A stretch of DNA of 64,000 nt, from the NCBI RefSeq assembly GCF_021732705.1, contig NZ_JAKFUM010000016.1:52988-116987 (forward strand). The letters run 5' to 3'. Source of the stretch: Nevskia sp. Lineage in GTDB: Bacteria; Pseudomonadota; Gammaproteobacteria; Nevskiales; Nevskiaceae. Every line of letters begins with the position of its first letter. The first letter of the stretch is position 1. Both the position numbers and the translations under genes were made by a program. Under the pieces are notes generated by a model. It searched no databases. It was given only the letters and a program-made list of their open reading frames with translations, and was not told the origin of the DNA. Below are positions 1 to 9,400 of the stretch, one piece after another.

Positions 1-3000
1 TCGCCGTGTCGACGTCGGTCAAGGTGATCGCGTCGGCTTCGTCGATCGTCAGGCTGCCGGCACCGGTCACGCTGGCGTCCAGGCTCGCAATCGCCGTGTC
101 GAGATCGATCCCGGTTGCCGCGGTTGCGACGAGATTGTCGACCGTGATGTCGGTGCCTGCCGCCGTGCCGGTGATGGCGCCGCCGGAGGTCAGGTTCAAG
201 CTGGCGCTGTTCGCCGGGCTGATCGCGCCGCGTACCGTGATCGTGCCGCTGCTCGCATTGCCGATCGCGATCGTGCCGGCAGTGATCTGATCAAGCTCGG
301 CGTCGGTGAGGCTCAGCTCGCCCGACTGCTCGGCGCCCAGCGTGATGGCGGTGCCATTGGTCGCCTGGCGGATCTCCGCCGTCCCGGCGCCGGCATTGAC
401 GGTGCCCGTGATGTCGATGGCGTTGGCCACCAGCGTGACACCGGCGCCGCTGACCGTCGTTGCCACCGAAATGCTGCTGCCCGCCCCGGTCGACGTCAGC
501 GACGCCGAACCGCCGGTCGCGGCGACATCGGTGGCGCTCACGGCGCCCGCGGCCGTGATCGCGATCGCGCCATTGGCGGTGTCGACGTCGACCAGGGTGA
601 TGGCATCCGCTTCGTCGATCGTCAGATTGCCGGCACCGGTCACGCTGGCATCGAGGCTGGCAATGGCGGTGTCGAGGTCGATGCTGGTTGCTGCCGTCGC
701 CGTCAGCACATCGGCGGTGACATTGGTTGTCGCTCCATTGGCATCGGTGATGGCGCCGGCCGTTGCGGTCAAGGTCACGTCGCCTGCGGCACCGGCATTC
801 ACCGTGCCGACGCTCAGGTCGCCCGTCGTCGCCGTCAGGCTGATGTCGTTCGCGTCGCTGTCGGTCGTCGAGACGACACTGGTCGCGGTCAGCGCGCCGC
901 CTGCGACGATGGTGATCGCGCCGTTGCTGGTCGTCGCGCTGGTGACGGTCAGCGCGTCGGCCTCGCTGATGTCGATGTTGCCGGCACCGGTCACGCTGGC
1001 ATCGAGGCTGGCAATGGCGGTGTCGAGGTCGATGCCGGTCGCTGCCGTCGCCGTCAGCACATCGGCGGTGACATTGGTTGTCGCTCCATTGGCATCGGTG
1101 ATGGCGCCGGCCGTTGCGGTCAAGGTCACGTCGCCTGCGGCACCGGCATTCACCGTGCCGACGCTCAGGTCGCCCGTGGTCGCCGTCAGACTGATGTCGT
1201 TCGCGTCGCTGTCGGTCGTCGAGACGACACTGGTCGCGGTCAGCGTGCCGCCTGCGACGATGGTGATCGCGCCGTTGCTGGTCGTCGCGCTGGTGACGGT
1301 CAGCGCGTCGGCCTCGTCGATCTCAAGGTTGCCGATGCCGGTGACGGAAGCGGTCAACGCATCGATCGAGGTCTCGATCGCGTCGCCGCTGCCGATGCCG
1401 GTGGCGGCCGTCAGCACGGCGTCGCCATCGTTCAGCGCGCGAATGTTGGCGACACCGCCGCCACCCGCATCCGTGATCGCGCCGGTCGTCGCGGTCAAGG
1501 TGATCAGACCGCCCTGACTCAGCACCGAGCCATCGGTCAGCGCAATCGATCCGGTGTCCGAAACCAGCGAGACCGTGCCGGCCACGTTGGCGGCATTCGT
1601 CTGCTGGAGCAGCGCCACCGTCACGCCGTTCTGCTCGGTGAGGTCGATGTTGCCGGTCTCGCCGTTGTTGATGACGCTCAGCGTGTTGGCATTGATCGCC
1701 AGCTGCACGCCGGTGGCGGCCGTGGCGGTGATGTCGTCGGCATCGATCACGGCGCTGTTGCTGCGCGTGATATTGCCGGTTGTGGCATTCAGCACGGCGT
1801 CTCCACCGTTGAGCTGAATGTTCTGATTGATGGCAATCGCGCGACCTGCCTGAAAGTTCACGTTCAGCAGGTCGCCACCCGCCACGCCATCGCTGATGAC
1901 ACCATCGATCACGATGTCGCGCGCCGCGTTCAGGTTCAGCGTGCCGCTGCCGATGCCGTCGTAATCGAACGACGTCGCCAGCGTGATGTCGCCGGGATCA
2001 CCACCCGGCGACAGTGCGCCACCGGTCGACACGGTCACCGTGTTTCCGCCGTTGAGCGCCGTGATCAGAAGCCCGACGTCGATCGTCGTTCCTTCCGCAT
2101 TGGCGGCGAAAGGGTCCGCTGGATCGAAGGTGTTGTTGCCGGCCCCGTCGGCCACGATCGTGATGTCGTAGGGATCGATCAGCCACTCACCGCCCAGTCC
2201 ATCGACCGTTCGCGCACCGACCTTCGGCGTCTTGCTGATGTAGAAGCCGCCCTGACTCGACGTCTCGACGAAGCCGCCATTGCCGCCCTGCGTACCGCCC
2301 TGCGCCGACAGATCGCCGGCGATCACGGTGTTGGTCTTCGAATAGACGACGACCGAGCCGCCATTGCCGTTGCCGGTGGCATCGGCGCTGACGGTGGCGC
2401 CATCGGCGACATAGGTACGCTCTGCCTGCAGCAGGCCTTCACCACCACTGATGCCGCCGCCGATGCGGACGCTGCCGCCGGCGTCGCGGCCGGAGGCGTC
2501 GACGACCGCCTGCCCGGTGACCAGCACATCCCGATCGGACAGCAGCTGGATGCTGCCGCCGCGGGTCCCGGTCGCATCGATACGGCCGCTGTTCTGGACA
2601 TTGCCGCCGTTGGCAACGAGCCGCACCACGCCGCCTTCGCTGCTGATGCTGCCGGCGCTGATCACGCCGCTGTTGTTGATCAGATTGTTGAACAGCTCAC
2701 GCGTGGCCGAAGCCTGCAGCACCACGGTGCCGCCTTCCGAGCGCAGTTCGCCGGTATTGCTGATGGCCGGCGCCGCTGCATCGAGGCGCTCGCGCAGTTC
2801 ACCCGTGACTTCAACCGTGATCAGTCCGTCACCGTCGAAATCGAGGAACGCACGATCGGCCGCACCGAGGTTGATGCGGCCATAGTTCGCGAGGATCAGA
2901 CCGTCGTTGACGACCTTGCTGCCGATCAGCGAGACCGAGCCACCACTCGCCGCGACGATCAGACCGTGATTGACGATGGCACCGAGCTGGCCGTTGGCAT

Positions 3001-3547
3001 CGAGCGAGTAGTTGCCGGCCAGGAAGTTGTTCGATGTCAGATCCAGCGAGCTCGCCAACAGACCACCGACGTTGAGCCGCGCTGATTCGCCGAAGATGAT
3101 GCCGCGCTTGTTGATCAGGAAGATCTGGCCGTTGGCGTTGATCGAGCCGAAGATCTGGCTCGCGTTCTGATCGAGGATTCGATTCAGCGCCACCGACGAA
3201 GACGACGGCTGCACGAAATTGACCGTCTCGTTGGCATTGACGTTGAACGTCTGCCAGTTGAGCGACAGGCGCTGCGAACTCTGGTTGATCGTGGTCGTCG
3301 TGCCGCTGCTGCCGATGGTGCCGGAACCGCCAACGACCACGCCGCCGGTAGGACCGGCCTCGGCATCGGGCGACAGCAGTACCGCACCGGTGGTCAGCGC
3401 TGCACTGAGGAAGTAGGCCGCAAACGGGAAGCTGCGGCGGCGCAGTTGCGGCAGCGATCCTTCAATCGGCGCGGCAGCCGGGTGAAACACGGCCGAAGCC
3501 TGCGCGGGACGGGTATGGGAAGCGGACTGGCGGCGGTTCTGGTTCAT
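1..3547 (-). CDS. TpsA-type filamentous hemagglutinin-like adhesin (N-terminal part; runs off left edge)
   Basis: Minus frame from ATG at 3547 is open to position 1 (MNQNRRQSASHTRPAQ...). TPS-domain-like motifs ...LNWQTFNVNANETVNFVQPSSSSVALNRI...FLINKRGIIFGESARLNVGGLLASSLDL. Absent from the ORF track because no stop lies in the window. Confidence 0.88.
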   Translation of the reverse strand, partial: MNQNRRQSASHTRPAQASAVFHPAAAPIEGSLPQLRRRSFPFAAYFLSAALTTGAVLLSPDAEAGPTGGVVVGGSGTIGSSGTTTTINQSSQRLSLNWQTFNVNANETVNFVQPSSSSVALNRILDQNASQIFGSINANGQIFLINKRGIIFGESARLNVGGLLASSLDLTSNNFLAGNYSLDANGQLGAIVNHGLIVAASGGSVSLIGSKVVNDGLILANYGRINLGAADRAFLDFDGDGLITVEVTGELRERLDAAAPAISNTGELRSEGGTVVLQASATRELFNNLINNSGVISAGSISSEGGVVRLVANGGNVQNSGRIDATGTRGGSIQLLSDRDVLVTGQAVVDASGRDAGGSVRIGGGISGGEGLLQAERTYVADGATVSADATGNGNGGSVVVYSKTNTVIAGDLSAQGGTQGGNGGFVETSSQGGFYISKTPKVGARTVDGLGGEWLIDPYDITIVADGAGNNTFDPADPFAANAEGTTIDVGLLITALNGGNTVTVSTGGALSPGGDPGDITLATSFDYDGIGSGTLNLNAARDIVIDGVISDGVAGGDLLNVNFQAGRAIAINQNIQLNGGDAVLNATTGNITRSNSAVIDADDITATAATGVQLAINANTLSVINNGETGNIDLTEQNGVTVALLQQTNAANVAGTVSLVSDTGSIALTDGSVLSQGGLITLTATTGAITDAGGGGVANIRALNDGDAVLTAATGIGSGDAIETSIDALTASVTGIGNLEIDEADALTVTSATTSNGAITIVAGGTLTATSVVSTTDSDANDISLTATTGDLSVGTVNAGAAGDVTLTATAGAITDANGATTNVTADVLTATAATGIDLDTAIASLDASVTGAGNIDISEADALTVTSATTSNGAITIVAGGALTATSVVSTTDSDANDISLTATTGDLSVGTVNAGAAGDVTLTATAGAITDANGATTNVTADVLTATAATSIDLDTAIASLDASVTGAGNLTIDEADAITLVDVDTANGAIAITAAGAVSATDVAATGGSASLTSTGAGSSISVATTVSGAGVTLVANAIDITGTVNAGAGTAEIRQATNGTAITLGAEQSGELSLTDAELDQITAGTIAIGNASSGTITVRGAISPANSASLNLTSGGAITGTAAGTDITVDNLVATAATGIDLDTAIASLDASVTGAGSLTIDEADAITLTDVDTA
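600..1320. repeat. Near-identical tandem repeat, period about 351 bp (117 aa), inside the adhesin
   Basis: ttgccggcaccggtcacgctggcatcgaggctggcaatggcggtgtcgaggtcgatg at 627 recurs at 978, and similarity continues through the module; a diverged related module lies at the left edge (about 1-120). Confidence 0.9.
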
Positions 3548-3559
3548 GTTCGTCACCCC

Positions 3560-5326
3560 TTAAAACGAGAAGCCGATCTGGCCGTAGATGTGGTAATCGT
3601 TCTGGTCGCTGGCCTCGGCGTTGCTGAGTGGCACAGCGCCGGACAGGTGCAACTGCATCTGATAGAAGCGCGGCAGGCGGAACAGGACGCCCGTGCCGAT
3701 GCCGCTGCGGCTCGATGCGTTGCTGCCGGCGCCGCGGTGCTGGCCGGCCTGCTCGGCCCGTGCAAAATCGGTGAAGACCTCGAACTCGAGAATCTCTTTC
3801 CACGGCCGGCCATAGAACGGCGAGATCGCATCGCCGAAGCCCGGGGCATTGACGTGATACTCCAGCGAGGTGAACACGCCGCGGTCGCCGAGCACCTCGA
3901 CCACGGGATAGGCGCGGACGCTTTCCGGCCCGCCGATGGCGAACTGCTCGATCGGAATCAGCGCATCACGCGTGTACTGTCCGTTGACCTTGAAGATCAG
4001 TCGCTGCGATTTGGTCAGGAACTGCAGACGGGTATACGACACGGTCCCGATGATGAAGGCGGTATCGGCCGGTGGCCGGCTGTCGGTCTCCACCGAGCGA
4101 TCGTCGATCGACTTGCGGAATCCGAACTCGAAGACGTCGACGCCCTTGAAGACCTTGTCGGTCCGGTTGGCCACGACCTTGCCGGTGACCAGCGAAAACC
4201 GGTCGTTCGAAATCAGGCTCGTGGCGTCGGACAGCTTCGACGACTCGTAGTTGAACAGCAGGTTGCCGGTGACTTTCAGATCCGGCGTGTTGATGAACTT
4301 CCACTCGGCACCGCCGTAATACGTCGACGAGGGACCATTGATGCCGAGGCCGGCGAAGGTGCCGGAGTTGATCTGCAACTGGTTGCGCGTGTAGCCGACC
4401 ACCGTGCCGAGTCCACGCACTTCCGAAATCGGCAGGCGGTAGCTGGCTGAGCCGAAGTAATTGTTTTCCGGATAGATGCCGTATTCGAACAGGGCGTTGA
4501 ACGTGTCACCGAAGCCCAGTGGACTGTTCCACTGGACGCCCGCTGTCGCGCGATAGCGACCAGTGAAGCGCGTTCCGAAGTTGCTGAAACCCAGCGAGTA
4601 CTGCAGCGGCCGCTTGTCTTCGGTCGCGCGCAGTTCCAGCTCCGTCTCGCCCGGGTTCTGGCCCGGCTGCAGCGTCGACGAGACGCTGACGCCCGGCAGA
4701 TCGTCGGCGTACAGCAGCGCGGTCTTGACCTCGTCCTCGATCAGCGGCTTGCCGATCAGGCGCTGGGTCGGCGAGGCAATGACATTCGCCCCGTAGCGCT
4801 TGTTGCCCTTGACGATGACCTTGGACAAGTGGCCTTCGAGCACATCGATGCGGACAATCTTGTCTTCACCGATCGACTGCGCCGGCAGGAACGCGCGGCT
4901 CAGGATGAAGCCGGCTGCCTTGTAGCGGTTGCTGATCCGGTCGACGATCGCCTGCATGTCGGCAAAGCTGAACTTTACCGGCTGATCGCCGGCCGCGGCG
5001 ACCGCGGCTGCGAACTCGGCATCGGCCTGCGACTGGATCAAGGCCGGCGTGATGCCGAGCTCCGGATGGTTGCCGACACCGGACACCGTGAATCCACGAA
5101 CGACGATGCGCGGCGCCGCGTCGTCCGCCTTGCGATCCTTCAACGGCGGCACCACATCCGCAGTCGCTGCGTCTTCGGCGAAGGCCACCGGTGCCGAGCC
5201 CGCCAACAGCAGCAGCCACGCCGCGATCGCCCGCGACAATGTCTTGCGTGCAAGAGGTCTGGCCCGCGCATCAGGCGCGGGCGACACGACGGATGGACGT
5301 GCTGCTGGGCGGTGTTTCATCGTCAT
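3560..5326 (-). CDS. TpsB/FhaC/ShlB-family two-partner secretion outer-membrane transporter
   Basis: POTRA/ShlB-like sequence (VVRGFTVSGVGNHPELGITPALIQ..., RIDVLEGHLSKVIVKGNKRYG) and C-terminal barrel ending ...YHIYGQIGFSF; start taken at MTMKHRPAARP within ORF 3560..5698. Confidence 0.9.
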   Translation of the reverse strand: MTMKHRPAARPSVVSPAPDARARPLARKTLSRAIAAWLLLLAGSAPVAFAEDAATADVVPPLKDRKADDAAPRIVVRGFTVSGVGNHPELGITPALIQSQADAEFAAAVAAAGDQPVKFSFADMQAIVDRISNRYKAAGFILSRAFLPAQSIGEDKIVRIDVLEGHLSKVIVKGNKRYGANVIASPTQRLIGKPLIEDEVKTALLYADDLPGVSVSSTLQPGQNPGETELELRATEDKRPLQYSLGFSNFGTRFTGRYRATAGVQWNSPLGFGDTFNALFEYGIYPENNYFGSASYRLPISEVRGLGTVVGYTRNQLQINSGTFAGLGINGPSSTYYGGAEWKFINTPDLKVTGNLLFNYESSKLSDATSLISNDRFSLVTGKVVANRTDKVFKGVDVFEFGFRKSIDDRSVETDSRPPADTAFIIGTVSYTRLQFLTKSQRLIFKVNGQYTRDALIPIEQFAIGGPESVRAYPVVEVLGDRGVFTSLEYHVNAPGFGDAISPFYGRPWKEILEFEVFTDFARAEQAGQHRGAGSNASSRSGIGTGVLFRLPRFYQMQLHLSGAVPLSNAEASDQNDYHIYGQIGFSF

Positions 5327-5967
5327 TCCCGGGTTGAATGCCGTATTGCAACGGCTGTTATCGGTATTCCCTCGCTGCGTGACGAGGTCTGGGCAAGCAG
5401 AGGCAGGTGCATGCGCGGTGGCGCTGCTTTCGGCGCACGACACGAGAGCGGGTTCGCAAGGCCGACCGCCTGGGTCGCCGTGCATTACGGGTCTGCCGGA
5501 GTGAGGCGCGCGATCACCAGCAGGCGGCGATGGTTGCGAGACGCGTGCGTCGAGCGCGACAGGCCGGTGGCCGTCGCAAGCAATACCGGCCTCGGGCGCG
5601 GATACGAGATCCCGCCCTGCATCGGACTCGGCCCGATGACCGTCCGACCCTGTATTCACCCAGCCCGCGCCTGAGGCGCTGTCTCGTTCTTTCTTCACGC
5701 GATCCTCATCGGTGAAAAGGTACTGCCACCACGGTTCAGCGTTTGTCTGTCAGCGTTTCTCGCTGCGCCGGTCAGCCGCGGCGCGAGGCGTCGCGCGGTT
5801 GCCTTGCGTCGTCGATCAGGACTTCGTGAGCCCCACGATCACGACGACGTTAATGTCACAGGCTCCGAATCGCGATGCTGTGATCTGAATCTCATTCATC
5901 GGGAAATGGAGTCGATTCGCCATGACCTTGCAAGCATTCAACCGCTTGTTCAAGTCATATCGATGAA

Positions 5968-6423
5968 TCATTGCACTGCTCGAACGGCCGCCGGATTCGA
6001 TGGCAACGCGGTGGCGACCGTCGTCGCCGATGCCGCGCCGAAGGCCGCGCGATCACCGGCGCCGTCCGGGCTCGCCAGCAGCATCGCGATCAGCGCAGCA
6101 ACGAGAGCCACGCCGATCGCGAACAGCAGCCAGTACCGCCAAGCCGTGTTTCGCGCCGTTGCCGACGGTGGTGGCATCGTCATCGACCCCGGCATGGCGG
6201 CCACGGCGCCGGCCGGCGTTCGCGCGCTGGGACGGCTGGTGCGGACCGTTTCGATGCTGGCGGCCTTCGGCGCCTTGCGAGCGGTGATGGTGTCGCTGCG
6301 TCGCAGCGTGGCCAGCACGTTGCGACGGCGCATGCGGTATTCCGCCGCAGCGATCTGGCCGAGGCGATAGGCATCGCCCAGCACCTGAAGATCCTGATTC
6401 ACGGCGCCTTCGCGTTCGTTCAT
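5968..6423 (-). CDS. Small single-TM protein with N-terminal SHOCT-like helical segment
   Basis: MNEREGAVNQDLQVLGDAYRLGQIAAAEYRMRRRNVLATL..., one TM segment WRYWLLFAIGVALVAALIAMLLA; start overlaps the stop of the kinase gene by 4 nt. Confidence 0.65.
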   Translation of the reverse strand: MNEREGAVNQDLQVLGDAYRLGQIAAAEYRMRRRNVLATLRRSDTITARKAPKAASIETVRTSRPSARTPAGAVAAMPGSMTMPPPSATARNTAWRYWLLFAIGVALVAALIAMLLASPDGAGDRAAFGAASATTVATALPSNPAAVRAVQ

Positions 6424-9400
6424 TTCAGTTCCCTCAAGACCCGGAAGCCGACGTCCTTCTCGGGTTGACCGTTGTCATCGCGGCGAGCGTCGACCGTGCA
6501 GTCGGACCAGTAGTCGTTGAAGCTCGCGCCACGAATCACGATCTTGCCACCGGCCGTGACCCATTCCCAGACGTTGCCACTCATGTGCACAAGTCCCCAA
6601 GGATTCGGATCACGGCCCTTGGCCGAGACCGGCGAGCCGCTGCCGGGCGTACCGCCCGGTGGCACGCAGTTGCTGTTCTCGGCTTGCTTGAATCCGGCGC
6701 CGCCCTTCGCTGCATGGGCCCACTCGGCTTCGGTCGGCAAGCGGTAGACATAGCCACCGCTGGCCTTGGTCAGCCATGCGGCATAGGCATTGGCCTGCGC
6801 GTAGCTGACATTGGTGATCGGCGCGTTGCCGATGTCCTCGTCCGCCACGGCGCGGGTTGCGCAGGACTTGGTCGCGGCGCAGAACTCGTTGTAGTTGGCG
6901 ATCGAGACTTCCGACCGCGTCAGGCCGTACGCGGTACCGCCGTCGAGGCCGGGAACGATTGCCAGACGCGGGCCGCGCCGGCTGCCGGCCAGTGCATCGA
7001 AGCAGGCCTTGCCCTTGCCGATCAGGTCCGGCTTGTTGCACGGGTCCGGGCCCGTTGCGACAAACGGCGGTTCTTCAGCCGGCGTCACCGCTGCGGCGCC
7101 GGGTGCCGGCGCTACCGGAGCCGGCGTGGGCACGGCCGGCTTGCTGTCCGCCGCCGGCGGCGCACCGGGCACGGGCGCGGCCGGCGCGGGCGTAGCGCCC
7201 GGCACCGGCGCCGGAGCCGACACCGCGCCAGGCGCCGGTGCCGCACCGGGAGCGGCCGGTGACGGTACCGGCACGCTGCCCGGCTTGATCTTGTCGAGCC
7301 GTCCGGCCAGCGTCTTTTCGGCCAGCTGGCCGGCATTGGCGAGATCGGACTCGAGCTTGGTCAGCGCTGCCGAATCGAGCCTGCGCACGTCGTCGAGCTG
7401 TTTCTTCAGACGGTCGTAGTCGGCCTGCGCCAGCGGCCCGTTGCCGGCCGCCTTGATCGCGGCAACAAGGTCGTAGCGGGCTTTCAGTGGCCGCAGTTCC
7501 GGACGGTCGCCGAGCAGCTTGCCGGCCTGCGCGATCAGGTCCGACGCCGACTGCCAGTTCTTGCGCTGGAACGCCTCCGCCGCCAGCCGCTGATAGGCGC
7601 CGGACAGCAGGTCCGGACCTTCGGTCTTGGCGAAGGCGTTGTCCGGCTGCAGTGCGCGGATGCGGGTCAGCGACTCGCGAGCCTTCTGGATGTCGTTGGC
7701 CGCAGCCGCACTCTTGACCGACTCGATGCGCGACTTCACCTCGGCCTCGGCATTCTCCTGATCGACCTTGGCCTGATTGTCGCGCTGCAGCTGATCCAGC
7801 CTTGCCCGCTGCTCGAGCAGCTTCGGCGCCTTCGGTTGCAGCTTGAGGCCGAAGTCGAGCGCGGCGCGCGCCTGCGGAATCTGCTGCGGTGCAGTCAGCT
7901 TGGCGACTTCCGCGGCAATGCCGTCGCCGATGCCATCGACGACGCGCTTGGTTTCTGCCGAGGCATCGCCTTTCAGGGCATCGAGCGCATTCGAGACCGA
8001 TCGCTGCCAGTCGGCCGTGAACGCCGGACGGGCCACGAGGTCGCTCAGCGCCTTGCGCGCGTCGGCCAGCTTCTGGGCCTTTTCCTGTTCGACCCTGGAC
8101 TTCGCGGCCGCACGGGCTTGGCCGACATCCGCGAGGATCTTCGCGTAGCCCGGATCGGCCGGATTGATCTGCTGACCGGCGCTGGCGATGCGCTCGGCAT
8201 CGTCCAGCGCACCGCTGGCGATGCGATCCCGCGCCAGCTTGACCACGCCGCTGTCGACCGAGCTGCGCAGGCTCGCGAAGTCCGGCGATTCACCGCCGAT
8301 CTGCGTGCGCGCCTCGTTCAGCGCCGTCTTCACGTCCTGCAGCCAGACCGCGGTCCCGAGCGGCTTGGCCAGCAGGTCGGCGATGCGGGCCTTGGCCTTG
8401 TCGATGCGCTGCGCCTTGGTCTGCGCTTCCTGCGCGAGCTTGTTCTGCTGGTCGAGCAGGGCCTGACGCGCTTTGGTCAGTGCCGGATCGCCCGGGAACA
8501 GGTCGATGCCGAAGCCGGCCAGATCGATCGCCTTCGCCGGGTCCTGGGTCTCGCGCACCTGCGTCGCCAGTGCAGCCTTCAGGCGCGCCGCCTGCGTGTC
8601 GAGCTGGGCTTTCAGCGCCGAGGAATCCTCGGCGGCCTTGGCCGCGCTGCGATAAGCCTCGGCCGCCTGCTGGCGCCAGTCGTCGGCGTTGACCGGGCGA
8701 TCGATCAGGCCCGCCAGCGTCTGCACGGCCTGCTCGCGCTCGCGCTGCGCGCGCTGGGCGTCCTGCTCCTTCTGCTGCTGCGCCGCAAGCGTGTTGCCGA
8801 GTTCGACAATCTGCTGGGCGCGGGTCTTGATGCGCGGCGAATCGGCAAAGTAGCGATTGGCGAGGTCCAGCCGCTGCTTGGCTTCGTCGATGCGGCCTTC
8901 GTCGAGCGACTTGCCGATCGCCGCGTCGTACTTCAATTCCAGCCGCGCGTTCTTCAACAGGCCGCTGTCGGGATCGATCGCCCGAATCTTCGCCAAGGTC
9001 AGCACGACGTTCTCGGTGCCGGTCTCGAAGATCGCGTCGGCATCGATCTGTGCCGTCAGCTGGCTGTCGAGCGTGTTCAGCAGGTCGTTGCGGGCACGTT
9101 CGACCTCGTCGCGCTTCATGTCGAGCGCCGGCGAATACAGCTTCAGGCGATCGCGCAGCGCAAAGACGTTCTTCGCCTTCGCGTAGTCGAACAGGTTCTT
9201 GTCCGGGCTCCAGTAGCCGTTGATGCGGGCCAGCAGATAGCCCTCGATGATCTCGCTCTTGGCGAGGACCAGCCGGTTCCGCACCTCTTCGTCCAGCGTC
9301 TCGAGCGCGGCGCGCGCCTCGTCCTCGTTGGCGTAGGCATCGGCGCGCGCGACCTCGAAACGCGAGATCACGCCATCGAGCCGCTGGTTCTCGCGATAGC

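Noticed and set aside
306-1517. 403-aa plus-strand ORF rich in Ala/Val/Ser with internal repeats
   Set aside because: Mirror of the tandem modules in the minus-strand adhesin.
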